Of a stretch of 64,000 nt of DNA, positions 37,085 through 48,047 are shown piece after piece. Under the pieces are notes generated by a model, which saw only the letters and a list, made by a program, of their open reading frames with translations, was not told the origin of the DNA and did not search any database. Numbering within the stretch: the stretch's first letter is position 1; the number at the start of each line of letters is the position of its first letter. Source of the DNA: Ziziphus jujuba (lineage: Eukaryota; Streptophyta; Magnoliopsida; Rosales; Rhamnaceae); the NCBI RefSeq assembly GCF_031755915.1, contig NC_083380.1, forward strand, positions 11,470,001 to 11,534,000, given 5' to 3'. Both the position numbers and the translations under genes were made by a program.

Positions 37085-38735
37085 CCATGTTTTGCAAATT
37101 TAAAATTTGTGGTTTTTGTCTGTTTCCTGTTTTATTTTAATTGAAATTAATGACTTGCAAAATTGTCTTAAGAGCCTGAAAGTGTGCAGCTTCGAATAAT
37201 TGATTTTATTTTTTTTTTATTTTATTTTTGTTAAATAATAATAAAAGGAATGAGCAAAAATAGAAAGTAAAAATAGTGGTTGCCTTTACCGTGATTTGGC
37301 TTCCCTTGTCGATTCAAGGTTTCATGATGTTTAGGGTCAAGAACTTCATGTTCTAAACCAAACACCAAAGACGACATAACAAAGAGTTTCCACTTAAAGC
37401 CTTGCCCAAGGTTGAAGGTTGAATGAGGATGGATGACAATCAAGCCGATTGTGGATGGAGCTAAATTGTAGATTAGGGTTCTTTTTTCTTTTTCTTTTTT
37501 TTCTTTTTTTTAAGGCAAATAATTAGAATATAAATGATGTCTATTAATCTGTCAAGGTGTACCAACTTTCTCGAGGTACTAGGGTAATGGGGACCTTCAT
37601 GATTGATGGTCAAACTAGATGATGAAATTTCATGTTGAGGTGGTAGAACGATGGGAACCTCCATGCTAGCCTCCATATGGAGGTTCCATGCCATGAAACT
37701 CTTGGTGATGCAGTAAGGAGCCATAGCCGCAATGGGAGATCTCTCGACGAGATGGGGGTATTGTTAAAGGGGTACCAAATGAAAATGGGCATGTGATCCT
37801 TATTCAAGGGGCTGATTGTTGGGAAAAAAATGCAAACCAAAATCCCATATCAATAACAAACTCAAAAGAGCATACACTATACAAACCCAAGTGGGTTACT
37901 CCCTTCATTGCCTACTGATTTTACGCAGAGCAGGTTTCATTTGAAGTAGGTAGTTACTGATATATAATTACTCATGACTTTGAGAGGATGTAGGAAGAAG
38001 GTGATCCTAGTAACTAGTCATGACCTACACACATGCTTACATGTTGCTTTTTCTATAGTTAATCTAATTATATCACAAATGCTTACATGTTGCTTTTTCT
38101 GTAATTAATCTAATTATTTCACAAGAGATTTGTTTTACGTACTTTGATGGATTTTATTTAAGTTAATATATTCATTACTAATTAAATGAATGAAATCAGA
38201 ATCCGTAAGATCGTGTTGCACTCTCGTCAAATACCAACATGGACTATAAATTATAAAAAATAAAAAATAAATAAAAATGGAATATGACTTGGTACACATT
38301 CACAAATAATTAGCTAGTGACATGTGCACTATTAATAGACATTATTTAAAATCTAATTCTTCACCCAAAGAAACACTTAATTTACCATTTAACTCCGTCC
38401 ACAATTGCCTGGAATGTCATCCATCCTCTTCAAACCTTGGGCAAGGACTTAAGTGGAAGCTCCTTGGTTTGGTCTTTGCGTTTGGGGTTTACTGCATGAA
38501 GTTGCTGACCCAAAGATCATGAAACCTTGAATCAGTAAAGGAGGCCAAATCACTGTGGTGACAACCCTACCACCATTTTTGCTTTCTCTTTTTGCTCATT
38601 CCTTTTATTATTATTTAGCACAGAAAATAATAATAGGACAATTTTGGAGGACATTTTTTAATTACAATTAAAATAAAAACAAGAAACAGACAAAGACCAC
38701 CACACATCTCAAATTTGCAAAACACAGAATTTTTC
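37085..38735. repeat. long imperfect inverted repeat (foldback)
   Basis: The left arm (about 37085-37480) matches the reverse complement of the right arm (about 38345-38735) over nearly 400 bases. I estimate identity of about 75-80 percent by eye. Shared words include gaatgagcaaaaa, caaggtttcatgat, cttgcccaaggtt and gaggatggatgaca. The spacer of about 860 bases holds a perfect 11-bp hairpin (GGAACCTCCAT at 37654-37664, ATGGAGGTTCC at 37677-37687). No transposase or clear terminal target duplication was found. Read-through would give a long double-stranded RNA. Confidence 0.8.
38035..38126. repeat. 46-bp tandem duplication
   Basis: The unit gcttacatgttgctttttct, then an a/g variant and taattaatctaatta, occurs at 38035 and 38081 with a few differences. 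It lies in the spacer of the inverted repeat. Confidence 0.85.
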
Positions 38736-38788
38736 GTGCAGAACATAAAATTTATAATCATCAAAGCTTAGCAGTAGGCGGCTAGTTT

Positions 38789-40225
38789 TCATGGTGAACT
38801 TGCATTAATCTTGAGCAATATTACTTGTGGAAGATGGTGGGCCATATCCGGTGGATGAGCATCAATTGTAGGTCTCTCCGGCAAAACCCACCGGCCGTCA
38901 GAATTCCTCAACATCCCTTTGTTCTCATCTTGCCTCCAATTCGGCGGCACACCATATTCATTAATCATCAACAGGTCACAATTCTTATTGACAAGGGCTA
39001 TATCCTTCTTGATGGCTAACAAAAACCGCCGTGATCAAATGCAAAAAAGGACTTGAAGATTGTGAGCACAGCCAAGGTCCTTTATTGTAGGTTTTCAGAA
39101 ACGGATTATGTGTGTGATCAAGTGCTAGTTCCATCCCAACATGAGCATATAGCTAGTTCCATGGAAACGAAATGGCTTCCTGCTCTATGTTCTGAAACTC
39201 ATGATGAAAACTTCCCATTTGCTAGAATTCCGGGCACAACATCATGAACTTTCACCACTCTTAGCACCTTAACATCTACCTCATGATGATCACACCGTTC
39301 TTTGAAAACTGGAGATTACTAACTCTTGGACCTGTGAGAAAGAGAACACTGTGATTGGAATTTTCCTATCTTTCTCCGGCTTCGTCTCCAACTATGCTTG
39401 GCGTCGTCATCTTGGCTTTATATGTCGTAAGCAGCACCATAGACTGTGTCCGGTGATGGTGATGCTGATTTCTCCTTCTTCTTCCCCTTTGCGGTAGAGT
39501 TCGATTAGCCTCTTCAACTCTGCGAGGACCTGTTCTCGAGCAGAGTATGAGCAATACTTGCAGGCTTGCTTTTTCTTGGTGTACAAGTCATAGAAAAGGA
39601 TTTTGATCTTGATGATTGAATCGTCGTCGAGGCCGTCACGGAAATGAGCCGGCCTGAGAATATCTTTGAGGTCGTAAATTCATTCGAGGAAAGTGACAGT
39701 GCCTCTCCATTCAATGACTAGGTCTCTGCGGACTAACTGTTTGATCTCGTCCTCATATCGGTTGCTGCCGCTATGTATCCCATCGAGTTTGCATGCCTGC
39801 TCCAAATGCTGCTTATTTTCGACTTCTTCCAGAAATTCGGAAGGTTGATGTTTGAGATTTTGCATACAGATATCGGCTTGATTTTTGTAGCCTCGATCCG
39901 CCATGTCCATCTTTTCGAAGAAATGTGCTCCTTCATACTTGCATGTGCCGCAGTACTTGGGAGTGAGGGTCGAAATCGAAGGAATCCTAGCAGGATTGAA
40001 CAAATTCTCCATAGCGGATGATTTCCTTTCGTAGATGGGAATTCAATGGATCTACAAGTCCTTCCCAGTTGTTGTTTCCTTGAATTTCCTTCCAGATATC
40101 TCTCAGTGGTCTCTGGTCCTCGTGGAAGAGAAGGGATTCAGGATCTTCCTCATCATCATGATTATCATCATCGTCTTGATCCAGTTGTGGGGTTAAAATG
40201 GTTTCTGTTTCTGCATAGCAATCAC
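38789..40225 (-). pseudogene. phospholipase A1-II (DAD1-like lipase) pseudogene
   Basis: Class II plant phospholipases A1 are cytosolic acyl hydrolases with a GHSLG nucleophile elbow. On the minus strand the order of remnants matches that family. An acidic start leads to [19 protein letters not shown] and YGEF, then KYCGTCKYEG and FFEKM. Next are RRDLVIEWRGTVTFLEW, SAREQVLAELKRLIELYRK and SITITGHSL. LRVVKVHDVVP follows, and finally DIALVNK, GVPPNWRQDENKGMLRN, DGRW and a normal-looking stop. The copy is dead: TAG at 39987-39989 replaces a sense codon in the YGEF segment. A frameshift precedes KYCGTC and another follows WRGTVTFLEW. The frame is lost right after GHSL (about 39445), and most of the middle is deleted. 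No in-frame start codon remains at the 5' end. Its 3' end abuts the right arm of the inverted repeat. Confidence 0.88.
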
Positions 40226-40552
40226 TTGAAACTGATATTGAAGAACATCGGATGCTTTTTTTTTTTTTTTTTTTTTGAGCGTTGGTGATGAGAAGATCGG
40301 TTGTCTGTCAGAAACGATGAGAGTTTTGGATTTTATAAGGTAATAATAATCATGTTGTCTTGGGAAGAGGTTAGTTTTAGAGTTTTTGGGTAGGGTATGA
40401 TTGGGGTTCTTAAGGCATGGCAGTGAAGAAGCCATGTGAAGGAATATCAAAATTTGTTATTTCACTTGCCTTTTTGACAAATATTTATGTACATTATAAA
40501 TATTTATATACATTATAATGCCATGCTCTTTTAACGGATGACTTCCAATGGG

Positions 40553-40712
40553 TGTAATCAGGAATAACAATATCTGTAATGATGATTATGAGGGCGTGTG
40601 TATATATTTTTATGTATATATATATATATATATCAAGTAGATACCTATTGAAGTATAATCATGAATAACAATATTTGTAATGATGATTATGAGGGCGTGT
40701 GTGTATATATAT

Positions 40713-40753
<41 letters not shown>

Positions 40754-40775
40754 TATATACCTAGTAAAGTATAAA
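40553..40775. repeat. tandem duplication with embedded TA tracts
   Basis: Two copies of aataacaatatctgtaatga followed by tgattatgagggcgtgtgt start near 40562 and 40665. Each is followed by a TA microsatellite and an aagta-ataccta segment. The period is a little over 100 bases. Confidence 0.8.
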
Positions 40776-40917
40776 ATTCTAAATTAACTTCAACCAATGA
40801 GTTAATATTAAAATTCTAATTGAACAAATAACAACTTTTAATATTTACCATATCATTACATGTTCAGTGAATTATATTCCTAATAAATCAAAATTATAGA
40901 TAAATTGATTTTGTTAT

Positions 40918-40954
<37 letters not shown>

Positions 40955-41139
40955 TATCAGTTTTACTTTCTAAAATAAAATTTTAATATAGGACATAAAT
41001 TTTAAAAGGGTTATTGATAGGTTGGTATCTAAAAAAATAAAAAATGTTGCAAAATAAAATAAAATGCAGAAGTATTTAATACAATTCTATTTAATTAGCA
41101 TTTCGTGAATTGATTTTATAGATACTAGATCAAGGCACA

Positions 41140-41215
41140 TTGCACTTCAAAGAATATGGACCTATGAACTTCAGCCAGGTCATTCTTGCTCTTTTTCTCA
41201 TCCTATATATATTAA
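41140..41215 (-). pseudogene. MPP10 exon 7 remnant
   Basis: On the minus strand this segment reads DEKKSKNDLAEVH before a gtcc donor-like end. It closely matches exon 7 of the intact MPP10 gene (DENKSNKGLAEVYE, 45280-45321). The similarity extends into the intron on both sides (ctcatcctatatatatt versus ctcatcctgtatatatt). It has the same orientation as the intact gene. No other MPP10 exon was recognised nearby, so this is a scrap of a lost paralogue. Confidence 0.75.
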
Positions 41216-41247
41216 TTATAATAGTTTTTTTTTTTTGAAACTAATAA

Positions 41248-41252
41248 TAATA

Positions 41253-41290
<38 letters not shown>

Positions 41291-41353
41291 CACTTATTTA
41301 GTTTTGGGCCGTCAACAAAAGATCTTCAATGTCTTATTTACATGATATTTTAG

Positions 41354-41396
<43 letters not shown>

Positions 41397-41400
41397 GTAA
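41248..41400. repeat. two (ATT)n microsatellites
   Basis: Runs of about 13 ATT units lie at about 41254-41290 and 41356-41393, followed by a TA tract at 41457-41480. They lie between the MPP10 scrap and the dead TIMMDC1-like copy. Confidence 0.9.
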
Positions 41401-41456
41401 TAGGTATGGCTTTTAATTTAACATAGATAGTTCTGATCCAGTATATCAGAACTATA

Positions 41457-41488
<32 letters not shown>

Positions 41489-41739
41489 TTGTATAATATT
41501 TAATAAAATCATTAATGAATAATAAAAGGATATTGTTGGTGAGCATGGGATTAGAATTAATGACTAATATAAGTCTTAACAATTAATCAATTAAGGGATA
41601 TTATAATTTAAAAAAAAAATGACAATTTCAATAAAAAAAACTTAGGTCCTGAATATTTTATTTTCTCAAAAAAAAAAAAAAAAAAAAGGAGAAAAGTAAA
41701 AAGAGAAAAAAGAAAAAGAAATAATCATGGGCCGCTTTT

Positions 41740-41893
41740 AGTAGATCCGTCGTAGCAAGGGAGGAGTGAAGTACTTTTTCTCACGAAACCTGCTCGAGTT
41801 CAGGCGTAACGGCTTCCTCTGTTTGGCTCTCGAGAAAGTAGCGAGATTTTGATGTCCTTCATTTTCTCGCTCCAAAGGCAATCTCCAAAAATG

Positions 41894-41926
<33 letters not shown>

Positions 41927-43082
41927 AGACTATTTTTCCTTCTCCCTATGTTTTTCAGCCCACTAGAATATTTAGAGCATACATTTTTATGATGGAAACT
42001 CCGAAAAAATCCGAAGAAAATGTCTCAAACGTAAGCGCTTCTTTTCCTTTTACTGCAACATTTGAATTTTGCGATTCATTGCCACTTACATAATATGAAA
42101 AAAAAAAAAAAAAATGAAAGTTGTGAGTGAGAAACTTGTCAGTGAGACTTCCTCTTTTCATTTTTTATTTTTTGGCTGCACCAGGATGCTGAATTAATGT
42201 CGAAGCTTATGAGTTCAGAGACAGACGAGCATGAGCAATACCGTTTAATGAGAGATGCGATGAAGAAATTTAGTATTCGATTTGCTAAGACCTCGATGGT
42301 TGGTGGATTGTGCTTTGGAATGTTCAGCGCTGCATTTTATGGTTTACAAAATCTGATTGCTGCTACACTTGGTTTGCTATGTATGAAGTTCTGCCTTATT
42401 TGCCAAATTTTCATATTCAAACTCACCGAATTTTTTGTCTTAGACTAACCTCTTCACTCTCTTAGCCCCTCAGACTAGTATTAAAGTTGAATGCCTAAGC
42501 AAAGAGAAAAAGAACATTTTGCATATCTAAGTTGCTTTCTTTTTCTACTATAAATCAGTGCCAGGATCACTCCAACGAATGCTATGATTGGTTCGCTCCT
42601 TGGTGCAGTTGTTTGCTTCCCCAGTTGGTAATAAGTTTGGAGCTTTGAGTTATCAAGTTTTCATTTTCTTTCCAAGACATTCTTTGGGTGATTTGCAAAC
42701 ATGACAAATACTGATCTTGAGGCATAGGAATATCACATTACATTAGAATGATAAAAGCCAGTGTTTAGCAAGCACTTAATTTTTCATATACTTAGGAGAC
42801 TTTATTGGAGGGCATAAGAATGTGACATTTTATTACTAGAGCCCTAACTGACTCCGGGCATTGAAAAGGAAAAAAAATGAATAAATAAAATAAAAGAGAA
42901 GGATAAATGAAAGAAAGCATTAGAGGATTGAGAATATAATGAATTGCTGATATAGAAATTACATGTTGTAACAGGCTGGGTTCAACAGAAGCTTGAAGAG
43001 AAAACAGAGGAAGAGATTCTAGCTCCATATACTACTATCCCAGATGAAAGGATTGAGAAAAAAAAGTGGTTCTTTTTCTGAC
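41740..43082 (+). pseudogene. TIMMDC1-like pseudogene, second copy
   Basis: This copy resembles the gene at 34.9-36.8 kb from the promoter to the last exon. Recognisable exons are 41989-42030, 42185-42380, 42559-42627 and 42975-43082. Exon 2, with the first membrane segment, is absent. Exon 3 has lost 60 bases, the equivalent of AEKRGVHDVFNVVGAGSATA. Exon 4 has a 10-base deletion that gives an early TGA after PGSLQRML. The last exon shows extra frame damage and shortened charged repeats. Exon 1 could still splice in frame to exon 3, so a short transcript is conceivable. It is not a functional TIM17-type protein. Confidence 0.88.
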
Positions 43083-43861
43083 GGATCTAGAAAATAGACC
43101 TAGGCCACTCAGCCTCAGTGGTATCTTGTTCATTAAGGAATTTTTTTTTTCTTTTTTCTTTTAAATGTTTTTTTCTGTGACATCGACAAGGATCCTCAAT
43201 GTGGTATTGAATGATGACAATGAATATAATTTATTTTTTATGTTTTTTTTTTCTTTTGTAGTAATTTTTACTTTTATTTTTAACAGGCATATATATGTTA
43301 TTCAATAATCCCTTCTGAAAAAAGTAAATTGAAAAAAAAAGAATCGGTGAGATTATTTTCAAATTTATCACCGAAACCTTAAAACGAAAAATAAAAAGAG
43401 AAAGATTTATCGAGAAGCCGATGATTAAATTGTATTATGAACATTGAAACTGGAATGAGAATAAATGAAACCGAAAATGAGGATATATAATTGAACCGCT
43501 TGTAAACCAAAAAAAATTAATAATAAAATTGAACTTCTTTCTTATGATTATACGAATGTAATAGAGAGTCTGCACAACAATATATAATATGCCGCCTATA
43601 TCACCTACCAAAATTTCATTTTCAAATTTGATGTTACAGGGGAAAATAAATATTAAGACTCTACATGAGTTCCCTTGTGGGTGATTTTGCTTTCCTTTTT
43701 GCATTACTTGGAGAAGGTTTCTTCAATGTTGCTAAGCCAGCATTTCAAGTACAGCGAGTTTGAGTAAGTTACATCACAAGATTTCTTTGCAAACTTGATG
43801 ACGATGCTTTGGTAGTAAAGGAAATGAGATTTGTCTGACCACTTGTAATCCATGAATACCT
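43083..43861. other. 3' flank between the TIMMDC1 pseudogene and MPP10
   Basis: This holds the remnant 3' UTR of the pseudogene and the 3' UTR of MPP10. A minus-strand frame stays open for about 60 codons from 43890 to 43709, past the MPP10 stop, but resembles no family I know. Confidence 0.45.
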
Positions 43862-46800
43862 TTAAAGTTTTAGCTTCTTGTTTTCCTTGCCTGCAAATTT
43901 AAGAACTTTTTGAGTACCAAGGAAGATAATCGTATTTATTTGCAGAACAATGGTCCAACTTAAAGGTTACCATCATCATAGGTTTGCAATGTGTTATCTT
44001 GGCCATAGTTTTGCTTCCTTTTTGCTGCTTTAGCTGTATACAGAAATGAGTGAGTTGGACATTTTATCAAGCAAAAAAAGGAGATAAACAAGAGAAACAA
44101 GTATTAGGGCCAAAGCAAAATAATTGACAGTGCACAGTCAATCAGACAATTGTAATATTCTAATTAAAACGACTCAAACAGATAGCCATCAAGTGACTGG
44201 TAATAACCGGACTTCTTTTATCTATCTAAGCTTACTGGTTGCTGAAATGAAACCAAGTAGTAAATCCTACATAACTAATTTCTTAACAATCACCCAACCG
44301 ATAGTTTTTCATTTTCCAAGGAGATGCAAAAGCTATAAGCCACACCAAGGAAAATAGAATATTATTTAGAAGTTTAAGGTCACTAAGAGTGACTAACTAC
44401 TAATCCATGAGTACCTTTAAATTTCCTCTTCTTCTTAGCTCTCCTCCTCTTTCTATCTGCCTGTGTAAGTTCAGCTTCTTCTTTAACATCACCTTTTCCA
44501 GCAAACACTTCCTCAGGAGCTAGCATTGCTGCATCTGATACAGCCACGGGTGCAATCTGTCCATCAAAGACATCACAGATTTCAGTTACTCAATTGCTGA
44601 TTTGCAAATTGTACTTCAATAATGATAATATGAAATAAGTATTTAGCGCCACCTACCTCTTCCATGGCTAGAGCAGGAACATTTACTTGTACAGCCATAT
44701 CCTCTATAACCTATCCAAAAGAGAAGGTATCTATAAGTTAGCACTGCATACTTTATAAAACATTGTTGATAGAACATATATCTGAACTGTTAGCTTTAAA
44801 TGCATATAGATTAATTGTTTTAATTATTGAAAAGCATACAGGTTTTGGAGAGAAGTGAAAATGAGATAGAGCATCCAACTTCAAGCAAAGTTTCTTGAAC
44901 AGCGTGCTTGCCTGATAAAAAATTAGGACGACAAGGTTAACCTATAGAGTTTAAAATCCAAAATTGAAGGGAATCATCATGCAGACATGCATATTACAAA
45001 GGTACATTAAAGTCAGTTTTACCTCTGTCTTCAGCTCATCAGTAAATGATGGTGGGGCATAAGCTGGATTAGTCTCCTGAACATACTTTTCCTGCAAAAT
45101 TTGAGACAGAATAAATTGCACTATCCGAAGATGAATATATCAAAGTAAGCAAAAACAAGTTTTCATACGAAAATTAAATGCTAAGACAAAAAGAAAACCA
45201 GTCCAGAGAAGAGGAAATTTGAAAGAATAAAGGAGGGGGAGTAGGCTAAATGATGAATGATGGGTTAGGAAATACAGACCTCATAAACTTCGGCCAGGCC
45301 TTTGTTGCTCTTATTCTCATCCTGTATATATTTAAAAAAAATAAAATAAAATAAAATGAAGATAGACAAAGAAACAAGTTAGCTTCAGAAGAAGCACCGT
45401 AACAAAGAAAAGCATTCAACAAATTTTATATTAACACAAAATACTTACAAAATGCTTACCAACTCTTTAATTTCTTTGGGAGCTTTAGAGGGCAGAGTAG
45501 GAGCCTTTTGAACATCATCAAATAGTCTCTGCAAAAACACCATAGCAATATTGGTAGTGACTATTATCCTGAGATAAAGAGGGTGTAAAGCTGAAACAAA
45601 TAAGAAGGGACAGAAGCACTAATATGAAAGAAGCAAAAACAATGAATAAGAAAATCTGGACATTAAAAAACATTGAAACGTGATGAAACTAAAAGTCCAG
45701 AAAAAGGAGGGGGAAAACTAAAAACAGAAAATCATGCAAACAATAAAGACAAAGTCAAAAGCAAAAGGGAGATAAAGTTTAACAAACAATTGACATTAAT
45801 TGTTTCAAGTTTCAACTGACATCCAATCAAAGTTTAAAGCTTGTAACTATAAAAAGTGATCAAATTATCAAACACTAAATATCCTCTCCCTGCAATTCAA
45901 CGTGCATCAAGTGATACCTTTGATTAACTATGCAGCCAAAAATATAAAATTAACCACAATAAAAGTGGACTTGCTTAATTTGATAAAAATTGTTAAATAA
46001 AAATCAATAAAGGGAATTCTGCGTATGTATCTTAGTATGTCAGCTTATGACTACCTTCAAGACTGAACTCTAACCTATCTCACAAAATAGGCTATTTAAA
46101 CCATCTACCCTCAAGTGGACAATTTCCAAAGCATATAGAACAATAGCATAATCAATGCAGCAGCTAGAATACAAGATAATAAATCAAAATATAGCTCACA
46201 ATCATGAATCAGACTTTACTCTACATGTTTTCGATAATAAAAGAACAATTAGATGAGTGGAAGGTCTAAAACTTATTAATATCAAATGTACTTACATTGG
46301 CAATCCTTTGCTTGATCATATTTTCAAGTGATTCTGTAATCTCCTCTGTGATCACAGGAGGAGGTCTCACATTATGCTGAAAATCTAGATCAACTTCTAA
46401 TGCACTATTTTTTGGCCTTTTTGCAGCAGTTACCTGTTTTCCAAACCCAGAGCAAATACACAAAATTCCAAATTAGATTAAGGAATAATATCAAAGCCAA
46501 TTTATCACAACACAATTATACAACTACCAGTGAACCTGATAGGAAACAGCAACATTACCTCTCCCTGCATGGTCCAATCTTTTGGACCCAAGTTTGCGTT
46601 TTCCATCTGCTCTATTTCAGATTTAAGCTTATTTTGCTCCTTTTCATGTTTAGAAAGGTTCTTTTGCTTCTACAATAAAAATAATCAAAATAAGAGTCAC
46701 ATCAGTCAATAATTCTTATGAGGAAAACATGATTTTGTTAACCACCAAACCATAGTACCGATTAAACATCAATTGACCAAAGATATAGTCATTACCTGAT

Positions 46801-48047
46801 TTTCAAATATTTGGTCGCCTTCTTCATCATCTGTGGCAGAATCTTCTGAATTATCGATTAATTTGGATTTTTTAGATGGTTTTTTCTTTTTACCACCAAA
46901 GAAGTCTTCATATCTGCGTAGGACATAAAAAATTAGTATGAACATACTATATATGTAAAGTTAGTGGTCACACAACGTACATTCCATAACTGTTCACGTA
47001 TAACTACAAGTCTCAGAACAGAAATTGTCATCCCAAGTGGTATTAACACGAATATAGAAATATGATTAACAAACATATAATCGTGAACATTATACTCATA
47101 TACACAATATACTCACAGAACCAACATATCATAGTGAAGAAAATGGATGATAACAGAATATTAAAAGAATATAGCACCTTGCATTTCCCAACTCGTCTGT
47201 TTCGTCCTCTTCATCATCGCCAAACCCAAACTCTCCATTCTAAAATGAGCAGAATACCCAAAGAAAAAAAAAATTCAAATCCCAACAAGGGTTCGTAGAA
47301 AAAAGAAAATCATCTACAGGGTCAATCAATGAAAATACGCATATATTGTCCAAAATATACCTCATCACTGTCCTCATCGTCTTCATCTTCAGATTCTTCA
47401 GCATGCCCATCTTCCTCTTCATCCTCATCCTCCAATCCATCATCGCTTTGCTTGTTGTCCTCCGTCTTCTTACCTTTCTTCTTTAAGCCGTACTCCTTTG
47501 CCTCATCAGTCTCCAAAAACTCCTCTAAATCCTTTATTTTCAGAAACTTATCCTCTATCCCTTCACCAGCATTGCCTTCCTCTTCCTCTTCCTCTTCTTC
47601 ACGCTCATTCTCTCTCTCTTCACCACCTTCTTCATCGTCCTCATCCTCATCTTCATCAACATCATCATCCACATCAAAATCGTCCAAATCTTCATCGAAA
47701 CCGTCTCTTTCTTCTTCCAAAACCTTATCTTGGCCTTGTCCAACCAGCTTAAGCTTCTTAATTTCTTCTGGGTTCTTCTCAAACCGCTTCAATTCCCGAC
47801 GGAGGTTCGACAACAAAGGCTGGGTTTGGAGGTCGATTTGCTGCCATATTTGCTCAACGTCGAAACCATCGACCAAGAGCTGATCGAAAGGCGATTTGGG
47901 CGCGAATGGCCTGAGGGAGGAGAAAAGCTGCTGCGAAGCGGCGCGAGCCGTTTGTTTGATCGTGGAATCTTCGGTTAGCCACTGAGCCGGGTCTGTCTCT
48001 CTGAGTCGATGCAGGGCTTCTAGACCAGCTTCGCTAGTGGTCGCCAT
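43862..48047 (-). CDS. MPP10: U3 snoRNP protein MPP10
   Basis: MPP10 is a nucleolar component of the small-subunit processome; with IMP3 and IMP4 it binds U3 snoRNA for 18S rRNA maturation. Twelve exons join in frame to 530 aa: 47361-48047, 47178-47239, 46796-46913, 46559-46669, 46296-46433, 45460-45528, 45280-45321, 45023-45091, 44840-44911, 44657-44710, 44415-44556, 43862-43890. The N-terminus has the family element LLVDGFDVEQIWQQIDLQ. A long Asp/Glu-rich region follows (about residues 125-250). The conserved core includes NLGPKDWTMQGEVTAAKRP, VDLDFQHNVRPPPVITEE, LAEVYE, LFKKLCLKLDALSHFHF and VAVSDAAMLAPEEVF. The C-terminus is basic (KRRRAKKKRKFK). The ATG at 48045-48047 is the only one upstream of the conserved start. 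The final short exon is the least certain part. Confidence 0.93.

Noticed and set aside
47329..47883. 184-codon Ser-rich plus-strand ORF
   Set aside because: It is the antisense of the Asp/Glu-rich exon 1 of MPP10; poly-Ser comes from reading GAA/GAT repeats backwards.
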